Below are positions 34,996-42,754 of a stretch of 64,000 nucleotides of DNA, one piece after another (the first letter of the stretch is position 1; each line of letters opens with the position of its first letter). Where the stretch lies: assembly GCF_018138715.1 (NCBI RefSeq), contig NZ_JAGSHX010000001.1, forward strand, positions 310,001 to 374,000, written 5' to 3'. This DNA is from Streptomyces asiaticus. Its GTDB lineage: Bacteria; Actinomycetota; Actinomycetes; Streptomycetales; Streptomycetaceae. The notes beneath the pieces are model-generated. The model was not told the origin of the DNA. It made no database searches and saw only the letters and a program-made list of their open reading frames with translations. The translations under genes were made by a program, and so were the position numbers.

Positions 34996-35109
34996 GCGGG
35001 TGGCCAGGGGGAGGGCGCGCTGGTACACGACGGCTCGTACGGCGGAGACCAGGTCGTCGCGGAGTTCGCTCAACGGACCGGCCAGGATGATGGCGCGCGG
35101 ATTGAACAT
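34996..35109 (-). pseudogene. Fragment of a ROK-family gene (leftward copy)
   Basis: The leftward frame reads MFNPRAIILAGPLSELRDD, then LVSAVRAVVYQRALPLATR, the C-terminal region of ROK-family regulators or kinases. The rest of the gene is missing. It is the left arm of an imperfect inverted duplication; the right arm on the plus strand encodes a close variant. It starts right after the GAPDH stop region and cannot encode a working protein. Confidence 0.68.
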
Positions 35110-35118
35110 ACGGACCGC

Positions 35119-35305
35119 ACCCTGATCCTCGGCGGTCCGCTCAGCGATCTGCGCGACGACCTGCTCTCCGGGGTGCGCGCCGTGGTGTACCAGCGCGCAC
35201 TGCCGCTGGCCACCCGCAAACTGACCATCACCACGACACGGCTCGGCGCCGCCTCGGCCATATACGGGGCGGTGGCCCTCGCCACCGGGGACGTCTTCAG
35301 CGAAC
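35119..35305 (+). pseudogene. Fragment of a ROK-family gene (rightward copy)
   Basis: The rightward frame reads TLILGGPLSDLRDDLLSGV, RAVVYQRALPLATRKLTIT and AIYGAVALATGDVFS, again the C-terminus of a ROK-family protein, longer than the opposite copy. Nucleotide identity to the leftward copy looks near 80 percent over about 100 bp. There is no start or N-terminal half. The two fragments point away from a 10-bp centre near 35114. Confidence 0.68.
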
Positions 35306-35338
35306 GGGGGGACAGCCCGGCTGCTCGTCGACTGAGGG

Positions 35339-36151
35339 CTACGGTTCGGTCCGGTACGCCTCGATCACCGCGAGACGGGTGGTGACGGCCTCCGCGGCGT
35401 TCCGCAGCGCCGTCAGCGTACGGGGGACGTTGTGGTGTGCCGTGGGGGCGACGACCGACAGTGCGCCCAGGTAGGCGCCGTCCCTTGGGCCGCGTATGGG
35501 CACGGCCACGGCGGAGTAGCCGAGGCGGTGCTCCTCGGAGTCGGTGGCGTAGCCCTGCTCCTGGATGCGGGCGAGCTCGCCCGGGAGCCGGTCGGCGGTG
35601 AGGGTACGGGCGGTCATCCGGCGCATATGGGGGGCCAGCCGTGCCAGCGGGTACTGGTCGGGCAGCAGGGCCAGGGTGAGCTTCCCCGGGGCCGTGCTGT
35701 GCAGCTGGAGCAGCCGTCCGCCGATGGGTGCACCGGCCCGGTTGCGGTGGCGGCCGGCGTTGTCGATGCACAGCAGGTCGGTGCCGTTCGGCACGGACAG
35801 GCTCACGGGGCTGTCGAGGGCCTGTGCGAGGTTCTCCATCACCGGCCGCGCGGCGTGGCGCAGGGTGCGCTGCCGGGGAGCGCGCAGGCCGATCGCGTAC
35901 AGCAGCAGGCCCAGCCGGTAGTGGGAGCCGTCCCGCTCCAGCAGCTCGCTGGCGACGAGGTCCTGGCACAGCCGGTGCACCGTGGCCTTGGCCACCCCGG
36001 TGCGCGTCGTCAGCTCCGTGAGGCTGAGGGAGAGGTCGCCGTCGCCGAAGGCCGACAGGATCAGCCCGACCTTGCCGAGGACGGACTTGGGGGACCGCCC
36101 GTCCGCTCCGGCTTCCTCGCCGTTGCCACGAGGTACCGCCGCAGTCGTCAC
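35339..36151 (-). CDS. IclR family transcriptional regulator
   Basis: The 270-aa protein has an N-terminal winged helix (LSLTELTTRTGVAKATVHRLCQDLV) and an IclR effector domain (GRLLQLHSTAPGKLTLALL, GYATDSEEHRLGYSAVAVPI). It lies next to the leftward ferredoxin/reductase genes of the aromatic cluster and to ROK remnants. A second IclR gene lies inside the main cluster operon. It may act on the ferredoxin genes, on the lost ROK-linked genes, or only on itself. Confidence 0.88.
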   Translation of the reverse strand: MTTAAVPRGNGEEAGADGRSPKSVLGKVGLILSAFGDGDLSLSLTELTTRTGVAKATVHRLCQDLVASELLERDGSHYRLGLLLYAIGLRAPRQRTLRHAARPVMENLAQALDSPVSLSVPNGTDLLCIDNAGRHRNRAGAPIGGRLLQLHSTAPGKLTLALLPDQYPLARLAPHMRRMTARTLTADRLPGELARIQEQGYATDSEEHRLGYSAVAVPIRGPRDGAYLGALSVVAPTAHHNVPRTLTALRNAAEAVTTRLAVIEAYRTEP

Positions 36152-36214
36152 GACATGCCCTCCCCGCCTGCCGGTGTGCCTCGACCGAGGCCGCCATGAG
36201 TGCTGAGGATGGCC

Positions 36215-36243
36215 AATATAGAGAGCTTCTTGCCTGGTAGGAA
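36215..36243 (-). promoter_or_regulatory. Probable IclR promoter with 17-bp dyad
   Basis: On the minus strand a TATATT -10-like box occupies 36215-36220. Just upstream, 36227-36243 is an imperfect palindrome (TTCnT...AnGAA type) of the kind bound by IclR proteins. The place suggests autoregulation. Confidence 0.45.
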
Positions 36244-36271
36244 TGGTGGGAGGGGTCGGAATTCGGCGGAG

Positions 36272-36294
36272 GCCGGCCCGCTCCCGCGGCCGGC
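36272..36294 (-). terminator. Terminator-like hairpin after the ferredoxin gene
   Basis: Inverted gccggc arms (36272-36277 and 36289-36294), extended by cgc/gcg inside with one bulge, can form a G+C-rich hairpin just beyond the leftward ferredoxin stop. Confidence 0.55.
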
Positions 36295-36301
36295 GGTCCG
36301 C

Positions 36302-36625
36302 TCACCGGCCGCCCACCAGGGCCGTGTCCACCCCCAGCGGGCCGACCGGCCCGGCGCCACCGGGGGCGGCACCCAGCGGGGCGTCCCGGCCGGGCAGAAC
36401 CTCCTCGAAGAACCGCCGGTTGTCGGCACGGTGCTCAGGGTCCGCCTTGCGGTCCACGGTGATCGCCTGCTCCGGGCAGGCGACCTCGCAGGCGCCGCAG
36501 TCGATGCACTCCACCGGGTTGATGTACAGCTTGCGCTCGCCCTCGTAGATGCAGTCGATCGGGCACTCCTCCATGCAGGACCGGTCCATGATGTCCACGC
36601 AGGACGCTCCGATGACGTAGGCCAT
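36302..36625 (-). CDS. fdxA: Seven-iron ferredoxin (3Fe-4S/4Fe-4S)
   Basis: The 107-aa protein carries the FdxA cysteine pattern: Cys9, Cys17, Cys21 and Cys25 (SCMEECPIDC), then Cys40, Cys43, Cys46 and Cys50 (ECIDCGACEVACP), for one 3Fe-4S and one 4Fe-4S cluster. A Gly/Pro-rich tail of ~30 residues follows. It begins 1 bp after the reductase stop, so reductase and ferredoxin are made together. It is the likely electron carrier for the Rieske oxygenase of the aromatic cluster, in place of a Rieske-type ferredoxin. Confidence 0.9.
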   Translation of the reverse strand: MAYVIGASCVDIMDRSCMEECPIDCIYEGERKLYINPVECIDCGACEVACPEQAITVDRKADPEHRADNRRFFEEVLPGRDAPLGAAPGGAGPVGPLGVDTALVGGR

Positions 36626-36626
36626 G

Positions 36627-37649
36627 TCAGTTCTCCTTCTCGGTGGAATGCCCGGGGAACAGCGCCGCCTCCGGGTCGATGACCGTGGCGGCGTTGTTGA
36701 CGGCCGTGGCGGCCTCGCCGAAGCCGACGGAGATCAGGCGCACCTTGCCCGGGTAGTCGGTGATGTCGCCGGCCGCGAAGACACGGGGCAGGTTGGTGGC
36801 CATACGGGTGTCCACGGCGATCCGGCGCGCCCGCAGGGTCAGGCCCCACTCCCGCAGCGGGCCGAGGTCCGCGAGGAAGCCGAGGGCGGCCACCACGGTC
36901 TGTGCCGGGAGGCGCGTGGTGTCCTTGGTGATCCGGTGGCGGATCTCGACCTCCTCCAGGTGTGCGGCGCCGTACAGGCCGCTGACCTCGGAATCGGTGA
37001 GCATGTCGATGCCGAGCGCCCGCACCTTCTCCACCGACGCGCGGTGGGCGCGGAACCGCGCGGTGCGGTGCACCAGGCGGACCGAGCGCGCCACCGGGGC
37101 CAGCAGGGCCGCCCAGTCGAAGGCGCTGTCGCCACCGCCGACGACCACCACGTCATGACCGGCGTGCGCGGTGGGGTCGGGCACGAAGTACACCTGGCCG
37201 CGGCCGAGGAAGTCCTCCCCGGCCGGGAGCGGGCGGGGGGTGAAGGTCCCCACGCCTCCGGTGATCACGACGGCCCCGGCCCGTACCGCCGTCCCCCGGT
37301 CGCTGCGGACCACGGGCAGTCCGTCGCCGTCGTGGTCCAGCGCCACCGCACGGTGGCCGAGGAGATAGCGGGTGCCGTATGCCTCCGCCTGCGCCACCAG
37401 GCTGTCCACCAGGTCGCGACCGCGCACCGAGGCGAATCCGGCGATGTCGAAGATGGGCTTCTCCGGATACATCGCGCTGATCTGGCCGCCCCGCTGGGGC
37501 AGCACATCCATCACGGCCACGCGCAAGCCCCGGAAGCCCGCGCAGTACGCGCCGTACAGGCCCGACGGTCCGGCGCCGATGATCAGGATGTCCGTCTCGA
37601 CCACCGCCGTGTCCTCCGCGGCGACCGGCTCATCGTTGAGAACGCTCAT
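36627..37649 (-). CDS. Ferredoxin-NADP reductase, thioredoxin-reductase-like
   Basis: The 340-aa flavoprotein has an N-terminal FAD motif (ILIIGAGPSGLYGAYCAGFRG), an NADPH-binding motif (VVVVGGGDSAFDWAALL) and the late FAD block (VFAAGDITDYPGKVRL). It lacks the CxxC pair of thioredoxin reductase, which marks the ferredoxin-NADP reductase type 2 family. It would reduce the adjacent ferredoxin. No Shine-Dalgarno is visible; a good promoter whose start site falls at the ATG suggests a leaderless transcript. Confidence 0.88.
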   Translation of the reverse strand: MSVLNDEPVAAEDTAVVETDILIIGAGPSGLYGAYCAGFRGLRVAVMDVLPQRGGQISAMYPEKPIFDIAGFASVRGRDLVDSLVAQAEAYGTRYLLGHRAVALDHDGDGLPVVRSDRGTAVRAGAVVITGGVGTFTPRPLPAGEDFLGRGQVYFVPDPTAHAGHDVVVVGGGDSAFDWAALLAPVARSVRLVHRTARFRAHRASVEKVRALGIDMLTDSEVSGLYGAAHLEEVEIRHRITKDTTRLPAQTVVAALGFLADLGPLREWGLTLRARRIAVDTRMATNLPRVFAAGDITDYPGKVRLISVGFGEAATAVNNAATVIDPEAALFPGHSTEKEN

Positions 37650-37657
37650 GGTCGAGG

Positions 37658-37710
37658 AGCGTAGGCAGGCCGCGATCACGGTCCAATGGAATCGGTCCGC
37701 CTGCCGGGAC
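37658..37710 (-). promoter_or_regulatory. Leaderless promoter and putative operator of the reductase/ferredoxin unit
   Basis: On the minus strand TTGGAC (37681-37686) is spaced 17 bp from TACGCT (37658-37663), putting transcription start at or next to the ATG at 37649. Just upstream, 37694-37710 (GGTCCGC...CGGGAC) resembles the inverted-repeat sites found in the other promoters of the aromatic cluster. Confidence 0.6.
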
Positions 37711-37795
37711 AGCGCCGCGGAACTCGTTCGGGCGCCGCACCCCCGGGCCCGCGGAAGCACCCCGGACCCGCGCAAACGGCCCCGGACACGCGGAA

Positions 37796-37836
37796 GCGGT
37801 GGAACCCAGGGCCCCCGCAGCCCTGAGTGCCACCGC
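37796..37836 (-). terminator. Hairpin between the main aromatic operon and the reductase gene
   Basis: An outer gcggtgg/ccaccgc stem (37796-37802, 37830-37836) and an inner cagggc/gccctg stem (37807-37812, 37820-37825) form a two-part hairpin just beyond the leftward hydratase gene. Confidence 0.65.
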
Positions 37837-37861
37837 TCCCGCGCCCGGACGCCCCGGGCCG

Positions 37862-38257
37862 TCACCCGGCGCGCGTCACCTCCACCGTCCCCGTCACGCA
37901 CTCCGAGCCGTCGGCCTTGAGGATGCGCGCGTCGAGCCGGACCCGCGCGCCCTCGACCGACGACACCGTCGCGGCCCAGGTCAGCCGCTCACCGGCCACC
38001 GCCGTGGCGACGTTGCGCCAGGCCACGGACTCCAGCCGGGCGCCCGGCCCGGCCCACTCCAGGGCGTGCCGGCTGAGCATCTCGCCGTGCAGCGTGGACT
38101 GCACGACGGCGTCGGGAAACCCCTCGGTGGCGGCGTACGCGGCGTCGTAATGGATCCGGTGGGCGTTCCACGACACGGCGCTGAAGCGGAACAGCTGCAC
38201 ACTGGTGTGGGCGTACCGGCGCGGTGGACACTCCGCCCCGACAGCGGGCGCCGTCAT
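37862..38257 (-). CDS. MaoC-like hydratase, C-terminal hot-dog half (first pair)
   Basis: The 131-aa protein is a single hot-dog domain of the MaoC/HTD2 type, with the motif WNAHRIHYDAAYA (Asp/His of the hydratase site) and LHGEMLSRHALEW. It overlaps the gene for its N-terminal partner by 4 bp (ATGA). Together they resemble a two-domain enoyl-CoA hydratase split into subunits, as in Rv0635-Rv0637 or mesaconyl-CoA hydratase-like enzymes. It would hydrate a CoA-bound unsaturated product of ring cleavage. It is the last gene of the eight-gene operon. Confidence 0.82.
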   Translation of the reverse strand: MTAPAVGAECPPRRYAHTSVQLFRFSAVSWNAHRIHYDAAYAATEGFPDAVVQSTLHGEMLSRHALEWAGPGARLESVAWRNVATAVAGERLTWAATVSSVEGARVRLDARILKADGSECVTGTVEVTRAG

Positions 38258-38790
38258 CGGTCACCTCCGGTGGCGTCGAGCACCACGATCGTCTCGTCCA
38301 CGGCCGCCAGCTCGCCCCCGTCCGGGGACAGGAACCGGGTGCGGACACCCAGCAGGACGAACTCGCCCGACCGCCCGCGCTTGTGCCGCGCGGAGACGAC
38401 CGCACGGGCCGCCGTGATCCGCGTCCCGGCCACCGGGGGCCGGACCAGGCGCACCGACTGGCCGCCGTGCACCTGGCGCACCGGGAGGCCCTCGGTGCAC
38501 GGCGACTCCCGCCGCGCCAGGCCATCCGGCCGCAGCTCGTCCTCCGTCGGGCCGTCCTCCCAGCTCATGGTGGCCGCGAGGAACAGGGCGGGCGCCTCGA
38601 CCGGCCGTCCGTCCGCCTCCAGGGCGCGGGCCCGGCGGATGTACCCGCCGTCGTTGAGGGCGGCCGCGTAACGGCAGAAGTCCTTGACCGTCGGGGTGCC
38701 GCAGTCCTCGTCCCGCCACTGCCCGATCAGCTCCCGCGCCCGCGCCAGCACCTCTTCCAGAGCGGGGGAGGACACGACGGCCGCCGTCAC
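38254..38790 (-). CDS. MaoC-like hydratase, N-terminal hot-dog half (first pair)
   Basis: The 178-aa protein is a FAS1-like/MaoC N-terminal hot-dog domain (ALFLAATMSWEDGPTEDEL, GLPVRQVHGGQSVRLVRPP, GRSGEFVLLGVRTRFLSPDG). It lacks the catalytic Asp/His, which sit in the partner encoded by the next gene. The GTG at 38790 overlaps the stop of the upstream IclR gene (GTGA). A paralogous pair lies at 45443-46314, so the cluster has two split hydratases, perhaps for two steps. Confidence 0.8.
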   Translation of the reverse strand: MTAAVVSSPALEEVLARARELIGQWRDEDCGTPTVKDFCRYAAALNDGGYIRRARALEADGRPVEAPALFLAATMSWEDGPTEDELRPDGLARRESPCTEGLPVRQVHGGQSVRLVRPPVAGTRITAARAVVSARHKRGRSGEFVLLGVRTRFLSPDGGELAAVDETIVVLDATGGDR

Positions 38791-39569
38791 AGCGCCGACC
38801 TCAGTGAGCGGCTGATGCCGAGACCCGCCGTACGCAGCGCACTGGCGTGGGCGATCGCGTCCACACGGTAGGTCGGCGCCGTGATCGACAGGGCCCCGGC
38901 GAGGGTGTTCTGCCGCCCGAAGACCGGTACCGCCATGCTCATATAGCCGAGCCGCACCTCCTCCGCCTCCGTGGCGATGCCCTGCTCGCGGACGCGGTCC
39001 AGCTGGCCGCGCAGCCGGCCCGGCGAGGTGATGGTGTGGCGGGTGAACGGCTTGAGGCCGCTCCTGACCACCTCGCCGAACAGGGTGCCGGGGGAGTGGG
39101 CGAGGATCGCCTTGCCGGTGGCCGTGCAGTACAGCGGAAGCCGCCCCGCCACCCGCGACTCCTCGCTCAGCCCCCGGTGGGGCAGGATCTTCTCCAGGTA
39201 CACCACGTCCAGCCCGTCGTGGATGGCGAAGTGGATGGTCTCCCGCGTGGCCAGCAGCAGATCCTCCATGTACGGCTGCGCCACCTCCCGCAGGATCCGC
39301 TGCCGGTGCACCCGCTGCCCGATTTCGAACAGCCGCAGCCCCAGCCGGTAGTTGCAGCCCGCCCGCTCCAGCAGCCCCCATGTGACCAGCTCCTGGGACA
39401 GCCGGTGGACGGTCGCCTTCGCCACGCCGGAGCGGCGCACCAGATCGGCGAGCGACAGCGAGTCGTCGTCGGGCGTGAACGCCTCCAGGATGGACCGGAC
39501 CTTGCCGAGGACGGAGTTCATCGAGTCGGGACAGGCTCTGGTGGCGTGGTCGATGGGGACGACGGTCAT
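38787..39569 (-). CDS. IclR family transcriptional regulator of the aromatic cluster
   Basis: The 260-aa protein has a winged helix (LSLADLVRRSGVAKATVHRLSQELV) and an IclR effector domain (GRLPLYCTATGKAILAH, GIATEAEEVRLGYMSMAVPV). The ATG at 39569 has GAGG 8 bp upstream; a GTG 9 bp earlier is less likely. Unusually, it sits inside the catabolic operon between the C-C hydrolase and hydratase genes, overlapping the latter. Shared inverted repeats in the cluster promoters are its likely sites. IclR proteins can repress or activate aromatic pathways. Confidence 0.88.
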   Translation of the reverse strand: MTVVPIDHATRACPDSMNSVLGKVRSILEAFTPDDDSLSLADLVRRSGVAKATVHRLSQELVTWGLLERAGCNYRLGLRLFEIGQRVHRQRILREVAQPYMEDLLLATRETIHFAIHDGLDVVYLEKILPHRGLSEESRVAGRLPLYCTATGKAILAHSPGTLFGEVVRSGLKPFTRHTITSPGRLRGQLDRVREQGIATEAEEVRLGYMSMAVPVFGRQNTLAGALSITAPTYRVDAIAHASALRTAGLGISRSLRSAL

Positions 39570-39585
39570 GGCAGGCACCTCACGA

Positions 39586-40449
39586 TCAGGTGGTGGAGGA
39601 CGCGGCGAGGAACTCCAGGCTGAGCGGGTTGTACAGATCCGCCTTCTCGTGCTGCGGCCAGTGGCCGCACTCGTTGAAGATCTCCAGCCGGGCGCCGGGG
39701 ATCGCGGTGGCGATGGCCTCGGCCTCCGGTACGTCCCCGAACGGGTTCTTGTTGCCCCAGACCACCAGCGTCGGCGCCTTGATCCGGGCCATGCGGTCGG
39801 GCCGCAGCAGATTGCGCTCCCGGGTCTCCGTCTCCTGGAGCGCCAGCAGATTGTGCAGGTTCCGCTGGAAGTCCGGGTGGTGGTAGATCTCGTAGCGGAT
39901 CCGCGTCAGCTCCTCGCCCAGCTCCTCGTCCCAGTCGGCCCACAGCAGCCGCAGCCGGTCCCGGGTGAAGGAGATGTCGTCCTCCAGGGAGGCGCTGCGC
40001 GTGGACTTCTTCAGCCGCTCCATCACCGCCGGATTGACCTTGGTGCCGCCCATGCAGAGCAGCTGGAGGGAGGCGACCCGGTCCGGGTGCTCGCTCGCGG
40101 CCCACGACGCCACCCAGCCGCCCAGCGACTCGCCGACCAGATGGGCGCGCTCGGCGCCGACCGCGTCCAGATAGGCCAACAGGTGCTCGACGTAGGCCGG
40201 GATCTCGCCCGGGCGGTCGGGCTTGCCCGTGTAGCCGTGGCCCAGCATGTCGATGGAGTGGCAGCGGTAGCGCTCGGCGTGTGCCGGGATGTTCCGTACG
40301 AACGCCTCCAGATGGCCGGTGGTGCCGTGCAGGAACACCACATGCTCGCCGTCCTCCGGGCCGGCCTGGAGCGCGCGGGTCGTGATGTCGCCGGTCTTCA
40401 CATAGGCGTGCCGGTAGTCGATGCCCGACAGCTCGGTCCAGATGCTCAT
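39586..40449 (-). CDS. Alpha/beta hydrolase, meta-cleavage product (C-C) hydrolase-like
   Basis: The 287-aa protein has the alpha/beta hydrolase fold with HGTTGHLEAF, the nucleophile elbow LVGESLGGWVA (Ser), APTLVVWGNKNP before the acid, and the late NECGHWPQHE histidine. It belongs to the MhpC/CarC-like group that hydrolyses ring-fission products. The gene overlaps the extradiol dioxygenase stop by 4 bp, which supports sequential ring cleavage and C-C hydrolysis. A second hydrolase of this kind is at 46506. Confidence 0.85.
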   Translation of the reverse strand: MSIWTELSGIDYRHAYVKTGDITTRALQAGPEDGEHVVFLHGTTGHLEAFVRNIPAHAERYRCHSIDMLGHGYTGKPDRPGEIPAYVEHLLAYLDAVGAERAHLVGESLGGWVASWAASEHPDRVASLQLLCMGGTKVNPAVMERLKKSTRSASLEDDISFTRDRLRLLWADWDEELGEELTRIRYEIYHHPDFQRNLHNLLALQETETRERNLLRPDRMARIKAPTLVVWGNKNPFGDVPEAEAIATAIPGARLEIFNECGHWPQHEKADLYNPLSLEFLAASSTT

Positions 40450-41408
40450 GACTGCCTTTCGCTGTTCTGTGTCTGCGCGGGGTCGAGGACGGCGACCCCC
40501 ATGCCGGTGAGCCACTCGGGCATCGGCTCGTAGGCCAGACGCCTCCCCGGGGCGTGGTCGAGCAGCGCGGCCATCAGCAGCCAGGTGCGCAGCTCCTGTG
40601 CGCCGTTGCCGGCCACCTTCTCCAGGTCCGCGGTGGTGTACTCGGTGAGGCGGTGGGCCTGTCCGCCTTCCAGCCAGGACAGGAACTCCTCGTCGAACTC
40701 CGGGTTGAGCGCCGCCTCGGCGGCCCGGATGATCTCGCGCCGCCGGGCGTCGTAGTCCTGCCAGTTCTCCCGGCCGTCTGTCCAGGCGCCGACCATGAAC
40801 TCCTCGTCCTCGCCGTGCGGTTCGCGCCAGTCCGGCCAGGGCAGCCGGTGGGACAGCCCGCCGGAGCCGATGACCGCCACCCGGCGGTCGCCGGGGAACG
40901 CCAGGACCGCCTCGCGGATCGCCCGGCCCAGCCGTTCGCAGCGGTCGAGCGTGGGCAGCGGGGGCGCGAAGACGTTCACCACCAGCGGTACGAGGTCGAC
41001 GTCGAGGCCGTCGAGCAGATACTGGACGGCGTGCGACTGGCCGTGGTCGATCTGGAGCCGGGCGGAGAACGCCACATCGAATCCGGACCGCTCCACCAGC
41101 GCGCCTGCCAGGTACAGGGCCAGCTCCCGGTCCACCGGCTGCGGGCCCTTCGGGGTGCCGGACTCGCCGCTGGCGAGACATTCGTCGACCCCGATGGTGA
41201 AGCTGGGGATCAGGTCGAGCCAGAACCCCCGGAAGTGGTTGGAGCCGATCAGGACCACCGTGTCGGGTCGGGCCGCGGCCAGCGCGTCGCGCGCCTCGCC
41301 GAGCGCGTCCCGGAACCGTTCGGCGCGGTCCTTGTGGTACGTCTCCTCCCAGTGGGTGTTCATCAGCGTGCTGTGCGACGCCCCGACCCCCAGCACGATC
41401 TCGGTCAT
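40446..41408 (-). CDS. Class III extradiol ring-cleavage dioxygenase, MhpB-like
   Basis: The 320-aa protein matches the LigB-fold extradiol dioxygenases, closest in pattern to 2,3-dihydroxyphenylpropionate 1,2-dioxygenase (MhpB). Iron ligands and catalytic residues are visible as His12 (GASHSTLM), the histidine of IGSNHFRGFW, QIDHGQSHA and GSGGLSHRLP, and the C-terminus PMPEWLTGMG. It would open a catechol-type ring next to the diol. It overlaps the M20-like gene upstream and the C-C hydrolase downstream by 4 bp each. Confidence 0.88.
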   Translation of the reverse strand: MTEIVLGVGASHSTLMNTHWEETYHKDRAERFRDALGEARDALAAARPDTVVLIGSNHFRGFWLDLIPSFTIGVDECLASGESGTPKGPQPVDRELALYLAGALVERSGFDVAFSARLQIDHGQSHAVQYLLDGLDVDLVPLVVNVFAPPLPTLDRCERLGRAIREAVLAFPGDRRVAVIGSGGLSHRLPWPDWREPHGEDEEFMVGAWTDGRENWQDYDARRREIIRAAEAALNPEFDEEFLSWLEGGQAHRLTEYTTADLEKVAGNGAQELRTWLLMAALLDHAPGRRLAYEPMPEWLTGMGVAVLDPAQTQNSERQS

Positions 41409-42754
41409 GCCACAGCTCCTTCCTCCGCCTCGGCCACCTCGGCGCGGGTCCGGGTGACGGTGTCCACGGCCGTGCGGATCAGATGGCGCGTGAGCCTCTC
41501 CATGGCCGGGAGCGACACCGTGTTCATGCCGCGGGCGAAGTCGATCTCGAACGGAGCCTCCGCCACCTTGGGCATGCCGATCCGCACCGTGGGGATGCCG
41601 CGGCCGCGCAGGATGTTGGCGTCGGTGGCACCGCTGTTCCCGGCGATCACCTCGTGCGCACGCCCCTCCAGCGCCTCCCAGGCCGCCGTGGCGCTGCGGT
41701 GGATCCACGATCCGCGCGGTGTGCGGGTGCCGGGGATCGCCAGCACCATCTCCGCCCGGACGTCGAGACCGGGCGAGGCGGCCCGCAGGGCGGCCAGCGC
41801 GTCCATGAACTCCCGCTTGGCCCGCATCGGTGTGATGTCCGGGCTGATCCGCAGGTCCACCATCAAGGTGCACACGGCGGGGGTGACCGCCGCCATCCGC
41901 GGCCAGCCGCCACGGATCGAGGAGACGATGCCCTGCGGCGCCACCGTGCCCGAGGTGTGCCGTTCGGCGTACTCCTCGAACCACTTCTCCAGATACGCGG
42001 CCACCTCACCGGCGCGGGCGATGGCGTTGTCGTACGGGAGCCGGTGGCGGGAGCCCGCGTAGGTGTGGGTGCCGCCGACCGTCACCTCGAACCAGACCAG
42101 TCCGACCTCGTCCCACGAGACGGTCCAGCCGGGCTTGGCGATGACCGCGTAGTCCGTCCACACGCCCTGCTCCAGCAGGAACGAACACCCCACGCCCTGG
42201 CCGGTGTTGTGGCGCGTCCCCACCGGCCGGGCGTTGGTGGGCATCCCGCCCGCGCCGAAGGCCGCCACCAGGTCACCGGTGAGCGGGACACCGGCCCGGG
42301 AGATCGCCTCGACGGCCATCATCACGCACGCCGCGTGCCCCTTGGGGTTGGAGGCGCCGAGCCCGGTCACGAGGTCGTCGTACACGGTGGCCGCGGGCCG
42401 CATGTCCTCGCGCAGCTCCGGGCCGATCCACGGCACGTCCTCGCTCTCCTCGCCCACGGTCAGGGTGTCGACGGGGGCGTAGAGCATGAGGTCGGGGCCG
42501 GTGCCGTCACCGGTCAGCCGCGCCCAGGCGTTGGCCTGCCGGTCGTCGAGGGGCTGGACGGCCGCGTGGCAGCCGGTGACGCGCAGAGTGTCGGCGATAT
42601 GCGTGGCCAGCGGGCCCTCGTCACCGGTGGGGCTGGGAATGTCCACCAGGCCCGTGATCAGTTCGCGGAGCCGCTCGGCGCTGATGTGGCGGGCGGCGTC
42701 GAGCGCCCAGGAGCGCCGCCGCTCGTCCAGACCCGCCAGGCCGTCGGCGCTCAC
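41405..42754 (-). CDS. M20-fold protein lacking the canonical metal ligands
   Basis: The 449-aa protein is recognisable as an M20 (ArgE/DapE/CPG2) homologue: IPSPTGDEG at the start, GLGASNPKGH, the dimerisation-lid segment GTHTYAG and the final catalytic-domain blocks. However, the usual metal-binding residues are replaced: GHxD by APVD, the bridging Asp by Asn (ASNPKG), the Glu-Glu pair by AGG, the later Glu-Pro by Lys-Pro, and the last His by RGMNTV. It is therefore unlikely to be a normal zinc peptidase or deacylase. It lies between the Rieske and extradiol genes, with 4-bp overlaps on both sides. Confidence 0.8.
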   Translation of the reverse strand: MSADGLAGLDERRRSWALDAARHISAERLRELITGLVDIPSPTGDEGPLATHIADTLRVTGCHAAVQPLDDRQANAWARLTGDGTGPDLMLYAPVDTLTVGEESEDVPWIGPELREDMRPAATVYDDLVTGLGASNPKGHAACVMMAVEAISRAGVPLTGDLVAAFGAGGMPTNARPVGTRHNTGQGVGCSFLLEQGVWTDYAVIAKPGWTVSWDEVGLVWFEVTVGGTHTYAGSRHRLPYDNAIARAGEVAAYLEKWFEEYAERHTSGTVAPQGIVSSIRGGWPRMAAVTPAVCTLMVDLRISPDITPMRAKREFMDALAALRAASPGLDVRAEMVLAIPGTRTPRGSWIHRSATAAWEALEGRAHEVIAGNSGATDANILRGRGIPTVRIGMPKVAEAPFEIDFARGMNTVSLPAMERLTRHLIRTAVDTVTRTRAEVAEAEEGAVA

